A stretch of 64,000 nt of DNA from Eulemur rufifrons. Its lineage: Eukaryota > Chordata > Mammalia > Primates > Lemuridae. The translations under genes and the position numbers were made by a program. This document shows, in pieces, positions 1 to 14,212 of this stretch. The stretch spans positions 43,932,001 through 43,996,000 of the forward strand of contig NC_090986.1 of NCBI RefSeq assembly GCF_041146395.1, in the 5' to 3' direction. A model generated the notes under the pieces. The model saw only the letters and a program-made list of their open reading frames with translations. It was not told the DNA's origin and did no database searches. Position 1 is the first letter of the stretch. Each line of letters starts with the position of its first letter.

Positions 1-478
1 CATCTCCTTCTGGGGCAGGGCAAATACTGCCGAATCTTTTTTGTTTTTCCATATCTAGCCTATGAGAGTTAATGGCAAGGGTGGTTGTGTTAGGTAGACA
101 GTGAGGGACTTCCTGCTCTCCTGGGGACAAAGGCAGGTACCCGCCACACCTGAGGAAAGAGGGAACACCCTACCAATCTGCCAATCAGAACTTGGCCTGC
201 CAACTGCCAAAGAATGCAGAGGATTCCCTAGCCAGCGGGCCAAGCAGCACAGGCACAGTAGTGTCTGGAAGGTGACCTAGAACAACCTCAGGTTAAATAT
301 CACGTCATTAGCTTAAATCTACATTGTTGTTCACCACACTCCCTACACCAAAGGACTTTCAGAGAGGCTCATGGGAGATCCACATGTGCAGTTAAGACTC
401 AGGTCATATAACTCCCAACTGTCCATCAAAGTGGTTCAGTGGTGATGTTTGAACCATGAGGAGGGCCCAGTCTAGGAA

Positions 479-485
479 TATAAAA
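479..485 (+). promoter_or_regulatory. TATA box of the solo LTR
   Basis: TATAAAA lies about 85 bases before the AATAAA of the same LTR, the usual U3/R arrangement. Start of transcription would be expected near 505-515. Activity cannot be judged from sequence. Confidence 0.55.
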
Positions 486-569
486 CAAGACCCCAGACCA
501 TAGTTGGGGCCCTCCTGTTATGACAGGGTGTGTGTTCGTTGTCTGTGGTGAACATATCTTACTTTACTC

Positions 570-575
570 AATAAA
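570..575 (+). terminator. Polyadenylation signal of the solo LTR
   Basis: AATAAA followed about 15-30 bases later by a T/G-rich stretch (tgcttgcctttggtgtgtc, 588-606), the normal layout for retroviral R/U5 cleavage. Confidence 0.55.
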
Positions 576-664
576 CTTCTCTTCGTGCTTGCCTTTGGTG
601 TGTCTGGTCATTCTTCAGCCAAGAGCACACCAAGAACCGAGAACAGACTACAACCCAACAGTTG

Positions 665-999
665 AAGTCTCAGAATAAGATAAAGGAGGACATTATGTGC
701 TCTCTTATTGTGTCCGTGGCTGGATTTTTAGGCAGAGACAGAGAAGAGATTTGGGCTTACGGATAAGGCCATGGACTGGTGGCTGGGAGTGTTGGGAGTG
801 GGCTGGGCATGCTCGCATTGCATTGTGGGTGATCATCATACTGCAAGTCATCCTTTATTGTGGTGCTTTGTTTTTGTTTCTGTCTCTTCTACTGTACCCT
901 GAGTTCTTCTTGGGGGGAGGGAAGGACACATGTATCATCTTGTAGTTAAAAAAAATAGTCAAGTATCAGCAGTTGTGAATGGTTCAAACTGAGTACTGC
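665..999. other. Unassigned intergenic sequence
   Basis: No gene or clear repeat seen. The last part (about 885-945) loosely resembles the 3' end of an L2 element, but too weakly to call. Confidence 0.4.
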
Positions 1000-1215
1000 T
1001 TGAGATGGAGAGGGTTTGAATTTTTCCTACCACCTCTGCCCCTCCCTATCGGTAAGACCTTGGGTAAGTCTCTTAATCTGCATGAGCCTTACTTTCCACA
1101 CTTGTAAAATAGGATAAGACATACACTTCCTCATAGGGCTGCTGGGAATGTTACATTGTTAATGAATAATGCGTATGTGTTTACACCTGGCATTCAATGA
1201 ATACCTCTGAGTAGT
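1000..1215 (+). mobile_element. MIR SINE
   Basis: Order of recognisable MIR landmarks on the plus strand: 'gaccttgggtaagtctctta', then 'cttgtaaaataggataa', then 'ctcatagggctgctggga', then 'acacctggcattcaatgaat'. MIRs are ancient tRNA-derived SINEs shared by mammals. Divergence is high, as expected. Confidence 0.8.
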
Positions 1216-3188
1216 GTCTATGACGTTTCTTATTTATCTTTTTGGTTTCTGAGCCTAGTACCATCCCCTGCCTGTACTAGGAGCTCAGTAAATGCTTGTC
1301 GAATAAAAAACAGCCAAGTTGAAACCTATGATTTGGTAAATGCCCAAGAAATCCTTACTGCATGAGTGAGTGGTTCTTGTCCTAGATCAAATGGCCCGGA
1401 GAACCACCTGGGAGTCACTCATCTCAAAGTTAGCTCTGGGAATTCTAGCCTGCGTAGCTTCACTTCAAACAGGGATTCTCATGAAAAGCAAATCAAAAGT
1501 GAATTTGAAAGAGAGGCAAAATACATTGTTTCTTATTAGGCTTGCTGTTTGATTTTCATTAGGCATCCTGCCTGATTCTTATTAGGACTGCCCTCATTTC
1601 TTTAGGTCCTGGTCACTTAGGGTCAGTGCTCATGTGCTGTATAATGATGTCATTATTTGACTTTATTACATACATGATGTAGGTAATGATTCAGGGTTTA
1701 TTCCAGAAAATAATCCTAAACACCTAATGCTGATTGGTTTAATGATACAAAAACTAATTTGGAAAGAATGGAAGGTTTCCTGGGGCACAGCTGATGATGT
1801 GAATGTGAAAAGGCTTCATTTCCCACATTTAAAGAATGGAAACAACCTGCAATTACGTGTTCTTCGATGAGGTGTTTTCTTTGAAATGGTAGAACTTGGA
1901 AACTATCCATATGAGAAAGGTGGAAAAATTTAAGTAACTGTGCCAAGGTTAGTTTTCCTTTTTTATTTCTTTTATTATTGTTATATTTATTCTTGGCTAT
2001 AAACATATGCTTTCTCATTTTTTCCCTCTTTCTTCTAATATGAAAACCTAATGGGGAGACTGATGAGATTGGCCAAGTCTGTGAAATTAAAATGAACTTT
2101 GTAATTTTGTTTATCAGCTTGGGGTCAATGACATAGAAATTCTGTAAGCTATAAATGTAAATATGAACATGAATTCCATGTGCTGGATTCATTCATGCAG
2201 AAGGCGGGCCCATTCCTGTTCCCTGCCATCACCCACCTCCTACCAGTTAGCAATTAGCTACTTAAATAAACCACCTTGGGGTTCTTTGTGTCTGTTTTAC
2301 TCGGCACCCTGCGGTGCTTATCCAAGCTCTTTAGGAGAGATTTGTGCTTGGATCTGATCCGCAGGATACATTAAGAAAGATGAGAAACTGGCCATTTCTT
2401 TCTTTAAATGCTTTTCCTTATGATGGAATGGAATAGGAGAGCACACAGAGTGACCCTAGTCGCTCACCATAGACATCGTTTCAAGTACCAGCTTCAATCA
2501 CTTGAGCTTAAGTGGCCTTAATTAGGTGAGTAAATTACCAACTATTTGTGTTGTTTTGATTTTCTGAATCACCCTCATCTCACAATGCCCAATTTCTATC
2601 CCATCATTTGTCCACTGCTTGTAGTTATCTGTTTTTGACTGTTTTACTGGATGTTATTTAATAATGAGGAAAAAGACCACTTCTTTTGACCTTTATTCTG
2701 ATCATTTCTTCCACTGGTAAGAATTTCATTTCTTACCAATTTTTGAATCTTTTTTCCCCATGGATAGTCTTCCCATCAAGGTTATTGTTATACCTGGAAG
2801 GGGAGATTGTAAATATGGCAGTTAAAAATAAGAACATGAGCCCAGTTTCTTCTTTTCCTCCTCCAAAGAGGCACTATCTACATCCTTTACCGGACTCCAA
2901 AATAGCCTGTACCCCAAGTTTTATCAGTTCCCTCCTGACTGGTTTTGAAGCTTGCCATTCTATCTCTAGTTCCCCTGATTTCTATATCTGTTCTTAACTG
3001 CCCTGGGTCAGAAACCAAAGACCAAAGTGAGCCTCAGGGAGAGAAAGGAGAGCAGAGTCAGGGCAAATGCGCTGACACCCTGATCTTGCGACCAACCTGC
3101 GGGATGTTTTTTGGGGCAGCTCTGACCACTCATGGCTCGTGGTCCTCACGTGTAAAATGAAGGACTCAAAATGGAGCATCCAGGGTCT
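1216..3188. other. Largely unassigned sequence
   Basis: About 2 kb without a gene. At 1365-1460 the phrase 'agaaccacctgggagtcact' recalls short non-autonomous hAT elements, but the match is weak. An AATAAA at 2265-2270 followed by a C/T-rich stretch could be an old LTR end, unproven. Open frames here lack any domain, codon signature or family resemblance. Confidence 0.4.
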
Positions 3189-3204
3189 TTTCCATGGGAT
3201 ATTG

Positions 3205-3464
3205 TTCTTGTGTTTTGTTTTGTTTCTGTTTGTTTTTTAATTTCAGAATATTACAGGGGGCACAAACATTTTGGTTACATGAATTACTTTTGTACAGTTT
3301 GAGTCAAAGTTATAAGTGTGTCCATCAACCAGATAGTGTACATTGTACCTGTTAGGTGTGAATTTCCCCAACCACTCTCCCCCTCTCCACCCGCTTGATT
3401 TCCATTGGATTTTACTACCATATGTGCACATGAATGTTGATCATTTAGTTCTAATTTAATAGTA
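3205..3464 (-). mobile_element. 5'-truncated lemur-type L1 (3' UTR only)
   Basis: The minus strand carries the lemur-type L1 3' UTR: 'caaacattttggttacatg' and 'accatatgtgcacatgaatg' are shared, with changes, with the larger L1 at 35.2 kb. The T/G-rich stretch at 3205-3240 is the degraded poly(A) tail. The insertion is bounded by a 16-bp direct repeat with one mismatch, 3189-3204 and 3465-3480 (core ggatattg), a normal L1 target-site duplication. Only about 260 bp were copied, so nothing coding remains. Confidence 0.88.
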
Positions 3465-3480
3465 TTTCCATTGGATATTG

Positions 3481-4229
3481 AATAATTTCCTCATCTATAA
3501 CAGAGTATAGACTTAAAACTAAATCAGATCATATATATGTGTGTATGTGTATTTATATACTTTTTAACATGGTGTCTGTTACAGAGTAATAGCTCATAAC
3601 TCAGTAGCAGTAAAACCCTGAGATAGAGCTAATTGGGTACACTTTTCTGTCCAGCCCTGTTCTCAACTAAAATTGTTTTTTTTACATGGGAATGAGGGAG
3701 GGGAGGAGAGATCTGGGTGGGATAGGAGTCCTCAGGGAGGTTCCTGCGTGGGTAGGTCCCTAAGTCCCCAGGATTCTTCTAGCCCATTCATCTTGGATCA
3801 GATCAACAAAAGTTTCCAACTAAGTAGTGGAATCCTCAAACTGCTGCCGCCTGTCCTGGGAGTGGCAACCAGCTATAGTACCTGGAATGGTTCCCACCAA
3901 TATATAAGGCAGAGAAGACAACTTCTATAGGCAGCAGCAAAGAACAGCTAGAAACAGGTTGGACTTGGATCATGCAGCCAAACCCTGGAAGAGCCCAGCT
4001 AACTAAGCAGGCTCACTCCAGTCACTTGATTAACTTCATAGTAACACAACCTTGCACTTGATAAATTTCAAGTTTTAGGCCCCATTTATCATATTTAGTT
4101 TATATCTGGGTGAAATGAATATATTACAGAAAGTTGTTACATATTCCCTCAGTCTAAGGCTCTAAGTTTAGATATCCTCTTTCTTATTGTGGCCATGTCT
4201 GGTTTCTTAGATATAGTACCATTTAAGAC
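3481..4229. other. Unassigned sequence with a short TA/TG tract
   Basis: A short alternating tract at 3530-3560 (atatatatgtgtgtatgtg). The rest has no recognisable repeat or gene. The open frame at 3673-3930 has no domain or hydrophobic pattern that would argue for a protein. Confidence 0.4.
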
Positions 4230-4745
4230 TATTTTGGTTCCAAGAAATAGAAGTCTAACTCAAATTGGCTTGAACTTTAAAGAGAATTTTTTGGCTCAAA
4301 TATTTGAGAAGTCAGGCACAACTGCATTTAGAGACTCAAAAAAAGTCAATTAGGGCTTGGTCTTTTTTCTTTTTCTTTTCCATCTCCCTTGTTCAAACTT
4401 TGCTTTTCTCTGTTGATTGAAGTCCCAGACAAACTCTTGCCTGTGGCAGCCCTAGGTAAATTCAAGCCTATACTCCACCAGCCTCATATCTAGCAGGCAT
4501 AGAACTTATCTTTCATAATATTGTTCCTTACTAGACTGACTAGGATCACGTGACTTCCTCCCACTCAATTAGTTTGTCCAGTTCAATCACTGCTCAACTC
4601 TGGGGCTGAGGTCAAGCCTACCTGAACCAAATAGGCTAAGGTAGGGACAGGCTGATATTCCAAAAAGAAAGAAGGTTCTTTTACTGTAGTCTTCTGAAGG
4701 AGGGGGAATGAATGCTAGGTGGGCAAAAACAGCAGACGCCTACCA
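4230..4745. mobile_element. Ancient interspersed repeat, family not placed
   Basis: Phrases such as 'aactcaaattggcttgaac', 'ctaggatcacgtgacttcc' and 'aatgctaggtgggcaaaaac' occur in this order in a repeat common across placental mammals. I recognise the series but cannot name the family with certainty. It is highly diverged and non-coding. Confidence 0.5.
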
Positions 4746-5062
4746 CAGATCTCTTTACTGGAATTCAGAGCTTAAAAAAAGAAAAAACGCTTTCAATTGT
4801 TCAGTTGAACATTCAGAGTAAGTCCTAGTTTCTAGCTTAAAGCCCTGCAGATGGTGGCATTTAAAGTGATGATTATAAACATGGGAGTATGTTTATAGTA
4901 TAATAAGTAGAAAAATGCAGAATACAAATTTTATGTTCACAATGGTCACTGTGACATAGATTAAATCTGGAAAGGAAATTTAAAATATAAATAGTTTAGA
5001 TTAGAATGTTTACAGATAATTTTCCATTTTAAAAATATCTTGAATTTGTCCATATAGTTTTC

Positions 5063-5118
5063 AAAAAAAAAAAAAAGAAAGAAAGAAAAAGAAAGTTCAG
5101 TGAATGAAGTTCAGTGAA
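5063..5118. repeat. A-rich / GAAA tract with adjoining 14-bp direct repeat
   Basis: Poly(A) passing into GAAA units (5063-5094), followed directly by two copies of gttcagtgaatgaa (about 5095-5122). A-rich tracts like this often mark old retrotransposon tails, but no element body is clear beside it. Confidence 0.8.
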
Positions 5119-5122
5119 TGAA

Positions 5123-8122
<3,000 letters not shown>

Positions 8123-8334
8123 TTATTCATGTGCATTATTTGACATTGAACTACTCTTTTTGTTACTTTGTGCTATTAATGTCTATTAAAAGGAAAATTG
8201 GAATCTGGGCAGTGGAGCAGTATAGGATTAGAAATCAAACAATATATGTCTAATTAATTCAATGAATACTTGATTAATATTTGGCAGTTGCATTTTCATT
8301 ACAATATAATTAATTAGAATTTCTAGATAAACAA

Positions 8335-8430
8335 CTTCACGCAGTTGCTATGAGAATTAAATGTGATAATGTATGTGAAAGTGTCTACCGCAGTGACTGG
8401 CAGTTAGAAGGGACTCAATTAGTTGAATAT
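8335..8430 (+). mobile_element. MIR, 3' part
   Basis: The series 'ctatgagaattaaatgtgat', 'gtaccgcagtgactggca'-like text and 'gggactcaattagttgaat' follows the MIR 3' half on the plus strand. Confidence 0.6.
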
Positions 8431-8639
8431 GAATTCTTATCAAGACTAATTTTCATGAGGATTTATTTGAGGTGAAACTTTACTTTTTGGTAGAACTAAA
8501 AATAGAGAAGTACCATATAATGCTATCATTAGTTAATAACTAACTTCTGAAAAGCAGATCGTTTGGATTCTTACAGTAATACCTCACTATTATTTTAAAA
8601 TCAGCATCTGCAAAATGTAACTTCTCTGCCTCTTGTAAT

Positions 8640-9482
8640 TTTTACCTCTCATTCTTTCCTTTTGCTAATGGTGTCAACCATGCTCGGTCATGATTTTTCT
8701 CTTTCTATCAAATCCCAGTCACCAAATTCTTTCATATTTTCTTTTGAAATATCCTATTTTGGTTATTTCCTCTTCATTTCTACTACTATCAATCTTCCTA
8801 GGTCTCATCAACTTCTAGTTGGAATACTACATCTAAATGGATCCCATTTCTTTGCTTTTGTGCACATTGGAGACTTCTTCTGGACTAATTGTCCTAAAAT
8901 CCTACTTTTATTATGTTAATCTTATGGTTAAGAAATTTCCAGGCTTCCCCATACCTCATATACCAAGTCTAACATCCTCTTGATTTTCACTTACCTTCAT
9001 CATCTCATTTCTCTCAATATTTCTAAACCCTATCTCAAGTCTCACTTCATCTAGAAACTTGAAATTTCAAGTCTACATTTGGTCTCTTTCTTTTTCTTTT
9101 ATGTTTAGTGTTTGCTTAATGCCATTCTATTTTGTTCAACAATTGCTTTTTTTCATTTGTTTGCCTTTCCATCTCAATTGCAAGTACTTTTAAGATACAG
9201 TCCCTATGCTGTATTTTTGTGTTCCTAACAGTCTAAATCAGTCCTAAAGTTATAGTAGCAGCTAAATAGGTTTTTTTTTGTTTTTTTGTTTTTTTTTGAA
9301 ACAGGGTCTCACTCTGTCACCCAGGCTGGAGTGACAGAGTGGTGTGATCATAGCTCACTGCAGCCTCGAACTCCTGGGTTCAAGTGATCCTCTCTCCCTG
9401 GCCTCCAAAAGCACTGGGATTATAGGCATGAGCCACCAGCCCTGGCCTCAATAGATACTTATTGAAATGGATTGAATTGAAC
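8640..9482 (+). mobile_element. L2 LINE, 3' part, interrupted by an Alu monomer
   Basis: The body (8640-9070) follows the old L2 C-terminal and 3' UTR text, including 'caggcttccccatacctc'-type phrases and the closing 'tacagtccctatgctgtatt'. The typical L2 end, 'gcctag...agtaggtgctcaataaata', is split: 'agtagcagctaaatag' ends at 9270 and 'caatagatacttattgaa' resumes at 9449, with an Alu monomer between them. Coding capacity is lost. Confidence 0.6.
9271..9447 (-). mobile_element. Free left Alu monomer (FLAM-like)
   Basis: Minus-strand copy. A T-rich tail (9271-9297) is followed by 'gggtctcactctgtcaccca' and ends 'gagccaccagccctggcc'. It lacks the right monomer, and the region after 'gaactcctgggttcaagtga' runs straight to the end, as in fused left monomers rather than a truncated dimer. 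A short internal oddity, 'gtgacagagtggtgtg', replaces the usual 'gtgcagtggtgtg'. It sits in the L2 tail and so is younger than it. Confidence 0.82.
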
Positions 9483-10781
9483 TGGACTTTGCTAATGAGG
9501 TTTTATTTTGGGGTAGTTATAATAAACTTGCACAGAGCTTTCACTAGGGCGGTGGTAAACATGGAAAAACCACCTAAGGTTTGACTTGTTCATTAAAAAA
9601 ATTGTTCTTTATGTAATTGCATATAATTTTGAATTATGACTTTATACTGCTTCTCTGATTTTTTTTTTACTCTTTCCCAGCTTTTGTTTTTAAATTGAAG
9701 TACATTCTAATTAATACCAATACATTAGCAGTGGTGTAGTTTTTATAGTTGGGGAAGATGTTATTCAATTTTTTGAGAATTAGAGATACCTCAAAAGCAT
9801 AATTATAAATAAATGCATTTTGGGTTTACAAGGAAAAAAGAATGCCAATCTTCATTGGTATTTTAGAAAGGAGAGCATGCCACGAATATTCAAAACTTGT
9901 ATGAAATTGGGAGCCAAGTAAGTCATGTCAACTGTGTAGAAACCTTACCATGGTGATTCTGGTGAAATTTCTGTCATTGGTCCTTTTCATGAATATTTAT
10001 TTAAATCCCAATGGAAATCATTGCTCATCTGAAAGGGAGTTAACAATCCTTAATAGCCTCTTCTGATTTGATTGATGTTTTTGTCACTTTCCTTGAAGTA
10101 AATAGGTTTCATTAGCATATCAAATATGCTATCTGTCCTTTTACCTCTACAGGCACTTAACTGACCACTCACTTAAGATTTAAATATCCCACCTAGGATT
10201 TTGTTGTCAGTTCAGGGTCAGTATTTCCAGAGAGAAAAGGAAAGAGCTTTAACTATTTAGCTGGTGAGTAGTTCCTAAACGTAGAAAAAGTAGTTTTCTT
10301 TGTAATAAAATCTACTTCATCGAGAGCAGCAATTTATTTTGCCTCCAAAGTGTGTAAAATGCCAAGATTGTAGAGTTTATTGAAATCATGCATTAGGTAA
10401 ATGTACATTAGGTAAAAGGTAAGAAAAAAAAATTGGAATGATTGGGATGTGGTTAAGTCGTTCAAAAAGGTCTTGAATTCTTGAATCAAAGAGATGAAAA
10501 TAATTACTGAAACTAAAGCATGGCATACAAAAATCAGTAAGTCTGAGTAACAGACTTACTTGTATGTGTTCTTCCAGTATGTAAATGAATCCCAGAGAGA
10601 GGTGTGGAGCTTTGGGTACCCTTTCAGGCCACTAGAGTTCATAGTTAATTACAGGGTGTGGAGTAGCCTGGACAAGATCACCCTTGGGAAAGCTCCATTC
10701 TTCCAAGGAGCTAGGGTGCCCTTCAGATGTGCTCAGGGCCAAAAAGAAACCAGAAGAGTGCCACAGCCTCAATTTAATCTA
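9483..10781. other. Unassigned AT-rich sequence
   Basis: No gene or clear repeat. A small direct repeat 'cattaggtaaa' occurs twice at about 10391-10415. The frame at 10560-10787 has no recognisable domain. Confidence 0.4.
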
Positions 10782-11618
10782 CAGTAAGTTCACTTAACGT
10801 CATCAATAGGTTCTTAGAAACTGTGACTTTAAGTGACACAGAGGCCAACGAAACCAGTGTTGCCACAGACTAATTGATACACACAAGAATTAAGTTCCTA
10901 TAGCATATTTCTGGTCACAAAAATATCATCAAATTTCTATGTAAACCCGAAACACTGCTAATATTAAACATTGAAATAAATGTGAGCTTTAAGAAAGAGT
11001 AATAAAAACAAGTAAGATAATTACCCAATTTTTTATGAACCAGTGAGTGACCACAGATTCATCAAAACCCAGAGGGTTAAAGCAAGGAATAAACGTTTGC
11101 AAAGAGAAAATTGTCAGGAGCACCTCCTATCACCATGAAGTTCAAAATCAAAGAAGAACAAACACAGCTATGGTGGGCTTGCTGAGGGCTTTTGCACTGA
11201 ATTGTTTATCGTCATGTGTTTGTATGCTTATTGTATGCCTTATGGATTTTTATTTTGCAATAATTTGTATTCATTTTCCAACTGACTTACTCCAGTTCAG
11301 GGTGGCAGGAGGCCAGAGCCTATCCCAGCAGCTTAGGGCACAGGGTGAGTATCCAGCCTGGACAGGACGCCATCCCATTGCAGGGCACACTCACACACCC
11401 ACAGTCATTTACACTGGGACCACGTAAACAGGCCGATTCACTTAATGTGCACATCTCTGGGAAGTTGGAGGAAACCAGAGTACCTGGGGAAAAGCCACGC
11501 AGACATATGGAGAATGTGCAAACTCCACAGAGTGGCCACAGCCAGGAATCAATCTTTTTTCTTATCAACGTTATAACAAAACAAAGTTGAACAAACAAAA
11601 TTAGTTGAAGACCTGCTG
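10782..11618. mobile_element. Non-autonomous DNA transposon, Tc1/mariner type
   Basis: The 837-bp block begins CAGTAAGTTCACTTAACGTC and ends GACCTGCTG. The reverse complement of its end (CAGCAGGTC) partly matches the start, and both ends abut TA (10780-10781 and 11619-11620), the Tc1/mariner target. The interior is a widespread old mammalian element, with landmarks 'tcacttaatgtgcacatctc' and 'ccacgcagacatatggagaa'. No transposase can be read. Frames inside (11047-11427 and others) are incidental. The superfamily is inferred from the TA flanks and TIRs; the family name is not certain. Confidence 0.65.
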
Positions 11619-11800
11619 TATTTCTCTTTTCTTGCAAGTTCCTTTTTGATTGGCTTTCATAGAGAATCAGAGTATATTTGCATATTTGTGATCCCAGTCC
11701 ATGATATGGTGATCAGGAGGGTAACATGGATAAGTGTGAGTGGAGATCAGTGGTAGAGTGGGTAGGTCCAATGCCACACTGTTAGTATCCGTAGGCATTA

Positions 11801-12096
11801 TTTTTTTTTGAGACAGAGTCTCACTCTGTTGCCCAGGGTAGCTATGTTGCACAGTGGTGCAATCATAGCTCACTGCAACCTCCAACTCCTGGACTTAAGT
11901 GATCCTCTTGCCTCAAACTCCTGAGTAGCTGGGACTACAGGACCATGCTACTCCATCTGGACAATTTTTTCAATTTTTGGTAGAGATGGGGTCTCACTCT
12001 TGCTCAGGCTGGTCTTGAACACCTGGCCTCAATCAATCCTCCTGCCTCGGCCTCCCAAAGTGCTAGGATGACAGGCGTGAGCCACCGTGTCCAGCC
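11801..12096 (-). mobile_element. Old dimeric Alu (AluJ-like)
   Basis: Minus-strand dimer with a short T tail (11801-11809), 'gagacagagtctcactctgt', a mid-linker 'caatttttggtagagatg', and the 5' end 'gagccaccgtgtccagcc'. It lacks the longer linker seen in the two younger Alus of this window, which fits an older Alu. Several small changes, such as 'gggtagctatgttgcacag', show its age. Confidence 0.93.
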
Positions 12097-13631
12097 TCCC
12101 ATAGGTTTTGGATAGACTTTTTATTTTTCATGCCTTTGGATGTGGAGAAGCAAGTTTAAATTCATTTATTTGAATAATTATTTACAAAAATGTTTCTTAA
12201 TTACACAAAACAGTTAAAATGCTTCAAGGCAATTGATTTGAGTAATTTTTAATTAAAGAGAAGCAGAGAGACCTTGGGAGTAAGATGGCTAAAAAGAAAC
12301 CTCCAGCGATCATCACTCCACACAAACAACAAATTCAACAACTGTCCACACAAGTAAGCATCTTTGGAAGAAGCAAAAATCAGAGGAGCGATTATACCTG
12401 GTTTTAATATTATGCTGAAGAAAAAGGCACTGGAGAGGGCAGAAAAGCCAGTCTTGCATTATTGCATTGCCTACTTCTCCTACATTATACCTCTCATTAC
12501 CCCCTCCTAGTGTCTTGAGAATGGAGAGGGAATCTGTGTGCCCAGGGGAGGGAAAGTAAAGTGATTGTGGGACTTTGCATTGAAACTCAGGGCCACCCTG
12601 GCACAGGGGAACATAGCACAGGAAGAATTCTGCCAGTGCCCATGGAGGGAGCATGTAGGCCAGCCCAGCCAGGGGCAAATCCTCTGTCCTAAAACCAGAG
12701 TTCTGTCTAACTCCACCACTGGCTGACAAAAAGAAGCCTGGGACCTGGACTAAATTCTTAAGGCAGTCTGGCCACAAGGGATGCAGTCTTTGGGCAATTC
12801 CTGCAGCTGTGCTGGCTTGGAGCCAATGGACTTGGGGTGCATGTGACCCAGTGAGATGCCAGCAGTGGTGGCCAAGCCGGTGCCTGTGTCATTCCCCACC
12901 AACTACAGGCAATGTGGCTCAGGGAGTCTTCTTCCACTTGGGGAAAGGGAATGGAAAAGTTTAGAGGACTTTGTTTTGCCATGTGGGTACCAGCTTAGCC
13001 ACAGTAAAATAAAGTGCCAAGTAGACTCCTAAAGCCCCTGAGTCCAGGCCTTAGTTCCTGAAAGGCATTTCTGGGCTCACCCTGGGCCAGAAGGAAACAT
13101 GCTGCCCTAAAGGGAAGGACCCAGTCCTGGCAGGATTCACCATCTCTGACTAAGGAGCCCTTGGGCTTTCAATAAACATTGGAGGTAGCAAGGCAACAGT
13201 CACCACAGGCTTTGGGTAAGACTGGGCTGGCTTCAGATGTGACCTGGCACTGGTGATGATGGGGGATGCCCACACCACTTCTCCCCAACTCCAGCAACCC
13301 AGCACAGAGAGTGAGAGAAGAGAATGAGAGACTTTGCCTGTTAATCCAGGGAATTCTCCCTTTCTTATCTAAATCCACCAGGGTGGTGCCCCTAGGAGTC
13401 TACAAGGGTCATTACTGGGCTTGGGGCATCCCCAGTGGTGATACAGCTGCAGCGACCAAGGACTTCGATCGCAATAATCAATTCCCTTTGAATATCTGGA
13501 AAGCCTTCTCAAGAAGAGCAAGTTCAAACAAGCCCAGACTGTGAAGATTAAAATAACACCTAATGCTTTAGACATTGATGAACATCCATCAAGATAGATG
13601 ATGAACAAGCATCAAGAACACCCAGGAAAAC

Positions 13632-14212
13632 ATGACCTCACCAAACAAACTAAATAAGGTACCAGTGACCAATCCTGGAGCAATGGAGATATGTGACCTT
13701 TCAGACAAAGAATTCAAATTAGCTGTCCTAAAGAGGCTCAATGAACTTCAATACAACACAGAGAAGAAATTCAGAAACCTATCAGAGAAACTTAACAAAA
13801 GGTTGAAATAGAAAAAACAAAAACAAAAACACCCCAAAACTGCACGCGCGCGCACGCACACGCACGCACACGCGCACACACACACACACACACACACACA
13901 AAACAAGCAGAAATACTGGACCTTGAGAATTCAGTTGACAAACTGAGAAATATACCAGGGTCTCTCAACAGCAGAATTGACAAAGCAGAAGAGAGAATTA
14001 GTGAGCTTGAAGACAGACTATTTGAATATACACAGTCAGAAGAGAAAAAAGAAAAAAAGAATGAGTTGCGACTACGAGATCTAGAAAATAGCCTCAAAAG
14101 GACAAATCTAAGAGTTATTGGCCGTAAAGAGGAGGTAGAGAGAGAGATTGGGGTAGAAAGTTTATTCAAACGAATAATTAGAGAGAACTTTCCAAACCTA
14201 GAGAAAGAAACA
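13632..14212 (+). pseudogene. L1 ORF1 N-terminal remnant
   Basis: L1 ORF1 encodes the RNA-binding trimeric chaperone. ATG at 13632. The first part is recognisable but has an early stop near 13807 and is split by a CA/CG microsatellite (13842-13900). The part after it (13905-14212) gives the charged heptad-like coiled coil and the beginning of the RNA-recognition region, including the frame opening at 14066. It then ends at the deletion junction. Non-functional. Confidence 0.8.
13842..13900. repeat. (CG/CA)n alternating purine-pyrimidine microsatellite
   Basis: Starts as GC/AC alternation (gcacgcgcgcgcacgcacac) and passes into pure (CA)n. It has grown inside the A/C-rich part of the L1 ORF1. 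CpG-rich alternation of this length can adopt Z-DNA. Confidence 0.97.

Larger units (their letters stand above)
88..660 (+). mobile_element. Solo LTR of an endogenous retrovirus (class I-like)
   Basis: The block starts TGTTAGGT and ends ACCCAACA, an imperfect terminal inverted repeat of the TG...CA type, and is flanked by a perfect 4-bp direct repeat GTTG (84-87 and 661-664). A TATAAAA box at 479-485 and an AATAAA signal at 570-575 give it the order U3, R, U5 on the plus strand. The length of 573 bp and the 4-bp duplication fit gammaretrovirus-like (ERV1) elements. No internal viral sequence or second LTR lies beside it, so it is a solo LTR left by LTR-LTR recombination. The boundaries are read directly; the class is inferred; the subfamily is not recognised. 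Confidence 0.85.

Noticed and set aside
2945..3179. Overlapping frames on both strands near 3.0 kb
   Set aside because: No protein similarity recognised, and the two strands give equally good frames.
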